Assembly (NCBI GenBank): GCA_002690445.1
Contig: NZER01000435.1
Location: 1-7,588 of the forward strand
Source: Candidatus Pacearchaeota archaeon
GTDB lineage: Archaea > Nanoarchaeota > Nanoarchaeia > Pacearchaeales > GW2011-AR1
Direction: 5' to 3'
Length of the DNA stretch: 7,588 nt
The notes beneath the pieces were generated by a model. That model was not told the origin of the DNA, ran no database searches, and saw only the letters and a list, made by a program, of their open reading frames with translations. A program made the translations under genes and the position numbers. Shown in pieces: positions 1-5,287 of this stretch. How positions within the stretch are numbered: position 1 is the stretch's first letter; every line of letters starts with the position of its first letter.

Positions 1-271
1 AAACTACAAGGTATTCCCTAACGACAAAATCAGATCCTTGTTTCCAGTTTCCGGTTTGCCGTTTAGTCGCTGGGTCTAAAATTGGCAGTAGAACTTTGTT
101 TCTCCACTCCCACCAAATATATTGAATCATCCTTAATTTAGGTTCGCCTTCATCGAGCCTGTAAACATAATTGATTTCAACATAATCACAAGAATCTTTG
201 ACTGTGTATTCATTGGGAATAGAAAAAGCGGATAAGACAACCGCAACTATTGCTACGATTATATATTTCAT
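1..271 (-). CDS. Putative exported protein, partial (C-terminus beyond window)
   Basis: An open frame runs from an ATG at 271 off the low-coordinate edge, giving about 90 residues with no stop. The N-terminus is a typical signal sequence or signal anchor: Met-Lys, then the hydrophobic stretch YIIVAIVAVVLSAF and a possible cleavage site near SAFS/IPN. No lipobox is seen at this position. The exported part contains SCDYVEINYVYRLDEG, then an aromatic run with WWEWRNK, and later TKRQTGNWKQGSDF. The start is supported by a GAGG five bases upstream of the ATG. The CDYVEIN...Y...R stretch vaguely recalls small proteins I associate with planctomycete genomes (D-x-[VI]-E-[IL]-N-H pattern), but this is memory and weak. 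The gene lies just after a strong terminator, so its transcription must come from read-through or an unseen promoter. Function is unknown. The reading frame and export signal are fairly secure. Confidence 0.7.
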   Translation of the reverse strand, partial: MKYIIVAIVAVVLSAFSIPNEYTVKDSCDYVEINYVYRLDEGEPKLRMIQYIWWEWRNKVLLPILDPATKRQTGNWKQGSDFVVREYLVV

Positions 272-282
272 ACCAGCCTCAT

Positions 283-316
283 AAAAAAAGGGGGGCGAGG
301 AAAAGCCCCCGCCCCC
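283..316 (-). terminator. Strong rho-independent terminator
   Basis: Read on the minus strand, a G-rich arm (316-307) pairs with a C-rich arm (300-291) to form a 10-bp stem, almost all G-C with one G-U, closed by the six-base loop GCTTTT. One C and a run of seven T (289-283) follow. It sits 12 bases beyond the stop codon of the small membrane protein gene and so ends the structural/lysis transcription unit. The T tract ends only a few bases before the GAGG that should serve the next gene. Confidence 0.92.
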
Positions 317-328
317 ACAATGATTAAA

Positions 329-637
329 TTAGTTGTCTAATTTTTTATCTATCCTTTCAAGGATATCAGCAATTCTCCTTTGGTCATTAACAATCTTTGT
401 CATTACGTGCTGCATGTTACGCTGAATTTCAGCCCAACTGCGAGGCACATAAACCAAAGGGGTTCCATCGCTGTCACACTTTTCGTGTACTTCATGAAGT
501 CCTTGCAACCAACCTCTTTCTTCGCTTGTCAAAACCGAGTTTTTGCTCGATGTTTTAGAAATTAACATTTCAATTACCTTTATCAATCCCATAGTAATGG
601 CGATTACAGCAACAAGTGCTGGCATTTCAGTATTCAT
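329..637 (-). CDS. Small one-helix membrane protein, holin-like (tentative)
   Basis: This 102-residue protein has one N-terminal hydrophobic segment (about residues 5-26, MPALVAVIAITMGLIKVIEMLI). A polar, probably cytoplasmic region follows, with ERGWLQGLHEVHEKCDSDGTP and VPRSWAEIQRNM. The amphipathic C-terminal helix (QRRIADILERIDKKLDN) could form a coiled coil. The layout of one membrane helix plus a charged coiled coil matches small phage membrane proteins often annotated as holin, holin accessory or XhlA-like. Its place after the virion genes and directly before a terminator suits a lysis-module member. I see no motif that proves the role. The start is fixed by AGGGG six bases upstream of the ATG. 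It lies 28 bases after the structural gene upstream and is probably cotranscribed with it. Confidence 0.75.
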   Translation of the reverse strand: MNTEMPALVAVIAITMGLIKVIEMLISKTSSKNSVLTSEERGWLQGLHEVHEKCDSDGTPLVYVPRSWAEIQRNMQHVMTKIVNDQRRIADILERIDKKLDN

Positions 638-665
638 GATATACCCCTAATAAAACTAGACTGGA

Positions 666-1649
666 TTAACCGAGAAGTTCGCTGTAATCAACGTAGTTAG
701 TCGTGAAACTAGCAAAGTTGAACAGGATCACCAGTTCGCCCGGAATAGCCCTAGTAGGATTACCTTGATCAGCCGCAAACGTAACTGTCGTACCACGACC
801 AGTGATACCAGCCTTGTCTGTACCATCGCTCTGCTTCAACAAACCGCTGTGGAGATCGAAGACCTGAGTGGCCCACGTACCCTTACGGTGATACACAGTT
901 GCATGATGGAGATTACCAGAAGATCGACTAGTGTTATCTGAACCCGGCATTGCAAGAACGTTGTCAGTAGAAGCAATTCCACTAAGCAGCGTTGAAGTAC
1001 CGCCTCTCATCAACCAACCGATGTTGGATGTAGAAAGAGTGACACTTCTGCTTTGAGGGTTATAAGCCAGAGTACCACCAGATCGCGCTAGTGCAACTCC
1101 TGCTTTACCAATACTTCCAGTCTTAGCAATAACCTTTGATCCAGAAGTTTTAACACCTCTAACCAAATCAATATTACTCTTGATATTAGACTTGACATTG
1201 TATCCACCAGTAGTACCACCAGCGGCAACTGTATGTCCGTCAATATCTTCTGCCGCAGCACCGCCAGCAAAATCCACAACAGTGACGTTGGCACTAAAGC
1301 CTGAGTCTAGCTGAATAGAAGCCTTATCCTTAAACCTATACGTTGCATCAACAAGAAGCGTAAGTGTCAAAACACCAGCCGTGTCATCAGCAACGGTAAT
1401 GGAATTCGTACCAAAACCAGCAGCATTGTCGATACAAAGCTTCAGGGCTGTTGCAGCGGCAGCAGCATTAGTATTAATAAACTGAAGACTCCCTGCCGTT
1501 GTTGATCCCTTTGCTGTAAACACTTTAGTAGTGCCAGCAGCGTCGGTGATTGTAATAGTATCATCAACATCGCAGGCTCCTGCAAAAGTGATAGTACCTA
1601 TCGTAGTTGTGCCATCATCAAGTGGCCGTAAATGTGAACTTAAAGTCAT
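666..1649 (-). CDS. Phage structural (fibre/decoration-type) protein, paralogue B
   Basis: This 327-residue protein is rich in Ala, Thr, Gly and Ser and looks all-beta. Residues about 15-130 form a domain of the kind found in many phage virion proteins: GTITFAGACDVDDTITITD, then the helix-like NTNAAAAATALKLCIDNAAG, then ITVADDTAGVLTLTL, closing with VVDFAGG. Residues about 150-327 form a second domain that aligns with the C-terminal domain of the adjacent upstream gene. Shared landmarks include SGS, AYNP/GYNP, GSDNTSRSSG/GSDTTSRRSG, GTWAT, QSDGT, AADQ/AADH, PTRAIPGE and SFTTN..DYS. By hand, the last 72 residues are identical at about 44 positions. There is no transmembrane segment or signal peptide. 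The start ATG has GAAAGG nine bases upstream, and the gene follows its paralogue after an 18-base gap. A tail-fibre, decoration or other virion-surface role is inferred. No catalytic motif is visible. Confidence 0.85.
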   Translation of the reverse strand: MTLSSHLRPLDDGTTTIGTITFAGACDVDDTITITDAAGTTKVFTAKGSTTAGSLQFINTNAAAAATALKLCIDNAAGFGTNSITVADDTAGVLTLTLLVDATYRFKDKASIQLDSGFSANVTVVDFAGGAAAEDIDGHTVAAGGTTGGYNVKSNIKSNIDLVRGVKTSGSKVIAKTGSIGKAGVALARSGGTLAYNPQSRSVTLSTSNIGWLMRGGTSTLLSGIASTDNVLAMPGSDNTSRSSGNLHHATVYHRKGTWATQVFDLHSGLLKQSDGTDKAGITGRGTTVTFAADQGNPTRAIPGELVILFNFASFTTNYVDYSELLG

Positions 1650-1652
1650 AAT

Positions 1653-1664
1653 TATTTACCTTTC
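1653..1664 (-). promoter_or_regulatory. Ribosome-binding leader of paralogue B, copy of the paralogue A leader
   Basis: The minus-strand 12-mer GAAAGGTAAATA precedes the ATG of the 666-1649 gene. The identical 12-mer precedes the ATG of the 1668-2783 gene at 2786-2797. The AGG is the Shine-Dalgarno core. The match continues into the coding starts (ATGACT.TAAG in both), so the leader appears to have been copied together with the gene. Confidence 0.7.
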
Positions 1665-1667
1665 ATA

Positions 1668-2783
1668 TTAGCCAGTGATGGCACTGTAATCTAGATTATT
1701 AGTAGTAAACGTAACAAAGTCGAATAACAATGTCATTTCACCGGGAATAGCCCTAGTAGGCTGGGCGGCGTGGTCAGCAGCCAAAGATACGGTAGAACCA
1801 CGACTGGTAATACCTTCTTTAGCCGTACCATCACTCTGCAATAGGTTTCCACCATATACATCGAAGATAGTAGTTGCCCACGTACCTGATTGGCGATACT
1901 TGTGTATGCTGGGAGGAAGTGTTCCACTGCGACGACTTGTGGTATCAGAACCACCACTAAGAATTGGGTTCAACGCAGTGCCAGCAATTTTATTTACGAC
2001 ACCACTCCTAATTATAAAACCAGAGTCAGGAGCGCTAGCGGCAAAATTAATAGCACGCTTTGCTACAGACGAACTAGGATTGTAACCGAAAGTGCCGCTA
2101 GAGTTTGCCTTAGCAGTGCCACTTTCGTAAGAAGTGCCGGTATTAATAACAAGCTGAGAACCAGAAACTTTTCGACCCTTAACGATGTCAAGAAGACTTT
2201 TGGAATTGCCTTTGGCAGAAGATATATTGCCACCATTAAGAATGGTGTGCTTATCTTTTTGATCACCTTCGGTGTGTCCACCAGTAAAGTTTGTCACCGT
2301 TACAAGGTCTGAATCAAGAAAGCTAGTGATGGTAGTATTACCAGTCGCCCCAGCGGTTGCTTGGGTGAAAGTAATTGACTGTGCGCCATCAGCAGCTACT
2401 AGATCGGCACTTGCCGTAATCGCACCATTGTGTCCATTGGCATGTACAACCGCTGCTTTAATTGCATTTACTACAGCGGCTTGTGTTGCCGTGTTTAAAT
2501 TAGCATTTACAGCGACACATGTGCCTAAAGCAGCCGTGTCTGCGGAAAGTGTACCAGCGCCAGTATCGGCACCCGCTGTTAAAACTACGCCAGTGGCAGA
2601 TGCGCCAGATTCTGAAGCATCAGAAAGAACGTATACTCTTTTCGTTCCATCGTATGAGATGAGGGTAACGTGGTTTCCCTCTGTAAACTGATTGGTGGTA
2701 GCTAAGTCACCATCCGCAGCAGTTATTGTTGCGGTTGCGGCTGAACTAGCCACCGCAGCTTGTTTATGTGTGCTTACAGTCAT
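1668..2783 (-). CDS. Phage structural (fibre/decoration-type) protein, paralogue A
   Basis: This 371-residue protein, rich in Ala, Thr, Gly and Ser, has the same two-part design as its downstream neighbour. Residues about 15-169 form a beta-rich domain: EGNHVTLISYDGTKRVYVLSD, then the helix-like NLNTATQAAVVNAIKAAV, then AQSITFTQATAGATGNT, closing with VTVTNFTGG. This is a longer version of the domain that ends FAGG in the paralogue. Residues about 185-371 match the neighbour's C-terminal domain, with GYNPSSS, GSDTTSRRSG, SGTWAT, QSDGT, QPTRAIPGE and FTTNNLDYS. Both proteins also begin Met-Thr-(Val/Leu)-Ser-(Thr/Ser)-His. The start is supported by GAAAGG eight bases upstream. It is the first gene behind a promoter candidate at 2855-2864. 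Its base composition is more GC-rich than the enzyme genes in the window. A virion protein is likely; the exact part (fibre, collar or capsid decoration) cannot be told. Confidence 0.85.
   Translation of the reverse strand: MTVSTHKQAAVASSAATATITAADGDLATTNQFTEGNHVTLISYDGTKRVYVLSDASESGASATGVVLTAGADTGAGTLSADTAALGTCVAVNANLNTATQAAVVNAIKAAVVHANGHNGAITASADLVAADGAQSITFTQATAGATGNTTITSFLDSDLVTVTNFTGGHTEGDQKDKHTILNGGNISSAKGNSKSLLDIVKGRKVSGSQLVINTGTSYESGTAKANSSGTFGYNPSSSVAKRAINFAASAPDSGFIIRSGVVNKIAGTALNPILSGGSDTTSRRSGTLPPSIHKYRQSGTWATTIFDVYGGNLLQSDGTAKEGITSRGSTVSLAADHAAQPTRAIPGEMTLLFDFVTFTTNNLDYSAITG
1744..1760. repeat. Most conserved nucleotide block shared by the tandem paralogues
   Basis: The 17-mer GGAATAGCCCTAGTAGG occurs identically here and at 742-758 in the neighbouring gene. 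On the minus strand it encodes the end of the shared PTRAIPGE motif. Flanking stretches such as GCCCACGTACC (near 880 and 1875) are also kept at DNA level, so the repeat is more than protein-level similarity. Confidence 0.75.
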
Positions 2784-2865
2784 GGTATTTACCTTTCGTA
2801 TGACTATTCTGCACAGTTTCCTTTGGTTCCTATATAAAGATCCAATCCATATATATTATACACCA
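2784..2865 (-). promoter_or_regulatory. Intergenic leader with promoter candidate before the structural genes
   Basis: This 82-base AT-rich gap is the longest in the window. On the minus strand it opens with GGTGTATAAT (2864-2855), which has a perfect TATAAT -10 box (2860-2855) preceded by TG. A weak -35-like TTGCAG lies 19 bases further upstream (2885-2880), inside the end of the DeoC-like gene. The same 10-mer occurs upstream of the 4002-4604 gene. The rest of the gap would be a 5' leader of about 65 bases ending in the GAAAGG ribosome binding site (2786-2797). It lies between an enzyme unit and the virion genes, a natural place for a new transcription start. Confidence 0.6.
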
Positions 2866-3498
2866 TTAAAGAAGGTGTTCTGCAATTTTTGGAGACATTA
2901 GTCTCAAACAGTGTATATTTAACTCTTTAAATACGTCGTGGTACTTTTTGTTAAACCCACGCACGCAAGAGGTTACTAATACTCCTGTTTTTGTTTGCAT
3001 TTCATAAGAAATTATGGCATTTTCAGATAAGTCGTCAGCTACAAACCCAGTAGAATTAATGACATTAAAAACGCCGTTAATGTTTAGCAAATCACACATT
3101 AACAATACTGTTTTAACGGGAAATAGTCTATATTCAATTATAGCTCTAAGCTCTACATTATTTTGATTACATACGGCAAGGCAGGCTTTTATGTCTTCTC
3201 TAATTTTCCTCCAGTTTTCTTCCTTAATATAGCTGTTGTTAATAACGACATCTATAAAAGAAGCCCCCTGTCTGATAGCTAGGATTATTTCATGAACCCT
3301 CACTTGGGTACTACTTAAGCCATAGGGAAAATCAATGGCAGCAGAGAATTTTTGGTGTTTTAAGAATTCGTCAACACGACTCATAAAGCCAGAGGGGATA
3401 GCAACGGAGTCTATCCTTTTTTCTGAAGCTATAAAAATGGCTTCTAAGATATCCGCATGTGTTGAATCTTGGTTATAACAGGCTAGTTCTGTAAGCAT
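2866..3498 (-). CDS. DeoC-like aldolase-family TIM-barrel protein, probably lacking the catalytic lysine
   Basis: This 210-residue protein resembles deoxyribose-phosphate aldolase (DeoC), which splits 2-deoxyribose 5-phosphate into glyceraldehyde 3-phosphate and acetaldehyde. Family-like blocks appear in order: VAIPSGFM (about 32), AAIDFPYGLSSTQVRVHEI (53-71), AIRQGASFIDVVINNS (74-89), VELRAIIEYRL (115-125) and VFNVINSTGFVADD (143-156). Asp83 in FIDVVIN fits the conserved active-site Asp. However, the Schiff-base lysine of the family's IKTSTG motif reads Ile147 in VINSTG, and the second lysine near the family's GFK.AGG motif is absent from GVLVTSCVRG. Classical DeoC activity is therefore doubtful. 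It may be a degenerate enzyme or a repurposed phosphate-sugar binder. The start overlaps the sigma gene by 16 bases with only a weak Shine-Dalgarno (AGAAAAG), suggesting translational coupling. Family-level homology is moderately sure; activity is not. Confidence 0.72.
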   Translation of the reverse strand: MLTELACYNQDSTHADILEAIFIASEKRIDSVAIPSGFMSRVDEFLKHQKFSAAIDFPYGLSSTQVRVHEIILAIRQGASFIDVVINNSYIKEENWRKIREDIKACLAVCNQNNVELRAIIEYRLFPVKTVLLMCDLLNINGVFNVINSTGFVADDLSENAIISYEMQTKTGVLVTSCVRGFNKKYHDVFKELNIHCLRLMSPKIAEHLL

Positions 3499-3989
3499 TG
3501 TTTTAGCTTTTCTAAGGCTGAAAGTATTCTTCGCCTTGCTGTTTCTCTACCATATCCATTTTCTTGTCCTATTTCTTTTGCGGTCTTTGATTCGTAAAAT
3601 CTTTTAAAGATTATGTCTCTAGATTCTTCATCTAAATTTTCCAGCAGGTCTGATATTTCAACAGAATCTGATTTCGCCTCATACCCACATATTTCAGCCA
3701 TAAGAGAAGAAGCCTTGTCGCTTTTGGGTATTTTTCTACGTTTGTTTATTTCGTATAGCTGTTTTTGGCATTCCCAAAATAGCCTATTGCATAAAAAAGA
3801 AGTGAACTTACAATTGCCCTTGCTGGGGTCATAGCGCTCTACAGCCTGCCAAACAGATATTAGCTTACACCTCTCTAATTCTTCATAAGGAATCGTATCT
3901 ATATATTTCATACAGATCTTGTTCATTACGTTTATATTGTCTCTGTTTTGTAGAGCCTCCCTTAACTCTTCGTCTGTTACTTTTCCCAT
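3483..3989 (-). CDS. Sigma-70-family RNA polymerase sigma factor
   Basis: This 168-residue protein has the two-domain layout of a small sigma factor. Region 2 spans about residues 25-85, with ELERCKLISVWQAVERYDPS and then KFTSFLCNRLFWECQKQL. This is the form usually written as A-(I/V)-E-x-(F/Y)-D-P-x-x-G-x-x-F-x-(S/T)-(F/Y). Region 4 spans about 112-166, with the segment LLENLDEESRDIIFKRFYES, a helix-turn-helix (TAKEIGQENGYGRETARRRI) and a basic end (ALEKLKQCL). Region 1.1 and region 3 are absent. It should bind host core polymerase and redirect it to phage promoters. The intact region 4 separates it from T4 gp55-type late factors, which lack that domain. The start ATG has AGG four bases upstream, and the gene begins 12 bases after the upstream stop and overlaps the next gene, so it belongs to one operon. 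Which promoters it reads is unknown. Confidence 0.85.
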   Translation of the reverse strand: MGKVTDEELREALQNRDNINVMNKICMKYIDTIPYEELERCKLISVWQAVERYDPSKGNCKFTSFLCNRLFWECQKQLYEINKRRKIPKSDKASSLMAEICGYEAKSDSVEISDLLENLDEESRDIIFKRFYESKTAKEIGQENGYGRETARRRILSALEKLKQCLQN

Positions 3990-4001
3990 TTTCCTGTTCC
4001 G

Positions 4002-4604
4002 TTATTCGTTTTGATAAATTAAGCCGCCGTTTTTGCTCTTTCTTTTTTTATAATGCTCTAGGGTTTTTTCATAAATTTCATCGTCATCTTCGTTTGTGCT
4101 GGTATAAAGTATTTCTCCGCTTTTACACACAAATATCGCCCAGTATCTATCAACAGAAATATTATCACGTATCATTTCTACTGTTTCTTCGGTGTCGTCA
4201 TCTAAGGAAGAATCACCGCGCAGAGATTCTTCAATCTCTCTTCTTACATCAGAAAAATCAAAAAGCTTACCTACACCAAGAAAAAACCTGTATCGAGTCA
4301 TAATGTTGAGAAGCTCAACGCCCTTTGTCTTCTCAATGACTTCTCTTACAGATTCTGTAATATCAAAATTGGTGTAACCCATCCAGCAATCGAATTGATT
4401 CATGATATTCATTTTATCATGAAGTTGGTACATACCCATTGGGGTAGTGACAAGGGATGGTATTTTTTCTAGAAACGTGATGGCATTTTCAACGACGCCA
4501 TCCTCGTCTTCTTCCTCTAGCTGATCTGAATAAAATTCTTCGACTATTTCCTGTTCTATTACGTCCTCGTCCCAGCGCTCCCAAGCGATTTTTTTGTGTA
4601 ACAT
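4002..4604 (-). CDS. Unrecognised acidic protein upstream of the sigma factor
   Basis: This 200-residue protein matches no family I know. It is strongly acidic, with clusters at about 30-36 (EEEDEDG) and 134-142 (LDDDTEETV). The N-terminus has HKKIAWERWDEDVIEQEIVEE. A compact C-terminal segment (about 150-198) reads VDRYWAIFVCKSGEILYTST, then a charged helix and a closing GGLIYQNE. This looks like a small beta-beta-alpha fold, but that is a guess. There is no signal peptide or membrane segment. The start is well defined: GGAGG lies seven bases upstream of the ATG at 4604, while an out-of-frame ATG at 4609 is too close to it. It is the first gene after a promoter candidate, and its stop is 12 bases before the sigma gene. 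Its place suggests a role linked to transcription switching, for example a partner or antagonist of the sigma factor, but nothing in the sequence proves that. Confidence 0.8.
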   Translation of the reverse strand: MLHKKIAWERWDEDVIEQEIVEEFYSDQLEEEDEDGVVENAITFLEKIPSLVTTPMGMYQLHDKMNIMNQFDCWMGYTNFDITESVREVIEKTKGVELLNIMTRYRFFLGVGKLFDFSDVRREIEESLRGDSSLDDDTEETVEMIRDNISVDRYWAIFVCKSGEILYTSTNEDDDEIYEKTLEHYKKRKSKNGGLIYQNE

Positions 4605-4617
4605 AGCATGACCTCCA

Positions 4618-4661
4618 AGGGAATGATCTTATTAATTATACACCTTTTTCATTCATTCCCT
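4618..4661. repeat. Nine-base perfect inverted repeat flanking the promoter -10 box
   Basis: The plus-strand arms are AGGGAATGA (4618-4626) and its exact complement TCATTCCCT (4653-4661), separated by 26 bases. The TATAAT box (4635-4640) sits at the centre of symmetry. The high-coordinate arm overlaps the last codons of the 4649-5047 gene; the low-coordinate arm touches the Shine-Dalgarno GGAGG of the 4002-4604 gene. It could be an operator for a dimeric regulator or an RNA hairpin; chance is possible. Confidence 0.55.
4635..4644 (-). promoter_or_regulatory. Promoter candidate (TGTATAAT) before the sigma-factor unit
   Basis: On the minus strand the 44-base gap between two genes contains GGTGTATAAT, with a perfect TATAAT preceded by TG. 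No good -35 hexamer is visible 16-19 bases upstream. The same 10-mer stands before the structural genes at 2855-2864. A transcript starting here would have a short leader of about 25 bases ending in GGAGG before the 4002-4604 gene. Confidence 0.6.
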
Positions 4662-5047
4662 CTTATCACGCTCTCCCCTATGTCTGTTGGTTTAACTACG
4701 ACTTTATCCTCCTCTTCTTCTAGACTAATCCCCATAGCCTCCATCATTGGCTGTAAATTTTCTTGCTGAAAAACAATAAGATTTTTAATAAAGCGAGAAA
4801 ACTCCTCTTTATCCCCACGTTTGAGGCATTCTTCTCTAATAAAATCCACCGAATTGTCTAAGAGTTGGCCGCTGTGTACCTCAAAAAACAATTCAGCGAA
4901 GGACTCGTTAGCCATCTTGTCCTTTTTATCGTCCCACCCAAAATCAATGTAGACAAAGCCATCAGCCCCAATAAGGTACTTTATATAAGCGACCGTATTC
5001 TTCTTGACTTTTCGTTTAAATAAAGCCTTTTTAACCCATTTGAACAT
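4649..5047 (-). CDS. Unrecognised small phage protein
   Basis: This 132-residue protein belongs to no family I can name. The N-terminus is very basic (MFKWVKKALFKRKVKKN). A beta-like stretch follows (VAYIKYLIGADGFVYIDFGW), then mostly helical sequence with FAELFFEVHSGQLLDNSVDF and REECLKRGDKEEFSRFIKNL. A glutamate-rich patch (LEEEEDKVVV) lies near the end. The polar split into basic N-terminus and acidic C-terminus may reflect nucleic-acid or membrane contact, but this is only a composition remark. It has no membrane helix. Its ATG overlaps the stop of the gene before it by one base (TAATG), so translation is probably coupled. A GGA lies in CTGGAAAAC just upstream. The next gene begins behind its own promoter candidate. 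Confidence 0.78.
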   Translation of the reverse strand: MFKWVKKALFKRKVKKNTVAYIKYLIGADGFVYIDFGWDDKKDKMANESFAELFFEVHSGQLLDNSVDFIREECLKRGDKEEFSRFIKNLIVFQQENLQPMMEAMGISLEEEEDKVVVKPTDIGESVIRGNE

Positions 5048-5277
5048 TAGTTTTCCAGTTCTGGATATAATTCTCCAAGAAGCTCTAGTCTATCTCTTGC
5101 GTCCACCAAGACATCTAAGGCTTCATCTAAGTTCTTATGGAAATCTTCTGTAGAATGATCTCCAATTCCCGCCGCGTTGTTTGTCAACAATTCTAGCGAC
5201 AACCTTGCCTTTTCTTGGTCTGCAATGGCCTTGTGCCATAGGTAGCTAATCGCAAAGTTTTTAACATTTGATGACAT
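5047..5277 (-). CDS. Unrecognised small helical protein
   Basis: This 76-residue protein appears almost entirely helical, with NFAISYLWHKAIADQEKARL, a short loop around NNAAGIGDHS, and a second long acidic helix (EDFHKNLDEALDVLVDARDR) ending LLGELYPELEN. This suggests a two-helix hairpin that might act as an adaptor or form a coiled-coil dimer. I do not recognise a family. The ATG at 5277 has a good Shine-Dalgarno (AAGGA, seven bases upstream) that overlaps the stop codon of the preceding glycosyltransferase gene. Its own stop overlaps the next start (TAATG). It is therefore firmly inside the operon, between the sugar genes and the next unknown gene. Confidence 0.78.
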   Translation of the reverse strand: MSSNVKNFAISYLWHKAIADQEKARLSLELLTNNAAGIGDHSTEDFHKNLDEALDVLVDARDRLELLGELYPELEN

Positions 5278-5287
5278 TTTTGTTTCC

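Noticed and set aside
380..2312. Other plus-strand frames of 60-140 codons (for example 380-565 and 1890-2312)
   Set aside because: They lie fully inside convincing minus-strand genes with good starts, show no recognisable domains, and no plus-strand promoter was seen.
2823..2845. Hairpin in the leader of the first structural gene (TTGG...CCAA with an internal mismatch)
   Set aside because: The stem is four plus four pairs with a mismatch and a G-U pair and no T tract; too weak for a terminator or a convincing riboswitch.
2838..2860. T4-type late promoter (TATAAATA) in the AT-rich gap
   Set aside because: The local sequence is TATAATATATAT; the exact late consensus is absent, and a sigma-70 style -10 explains it better.
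2272..2901. Plus-strand open frames opposite the first structural gene (2272-2691 and 2692-2901)
   Set aside because: They mirror the low-complexity Ala/Thr-rich coding sequence of the minus-strand gene, lack a suitable ribosome binding site, and their translations look like shadow sequence.
4604..4609. Alternative ATG at 4609 for the orphan gene
   Set aside because: It is in a different frame from the 200-codon reading frame and only two bases from GGAGG; the ATG at 4604 has ideal spacing.
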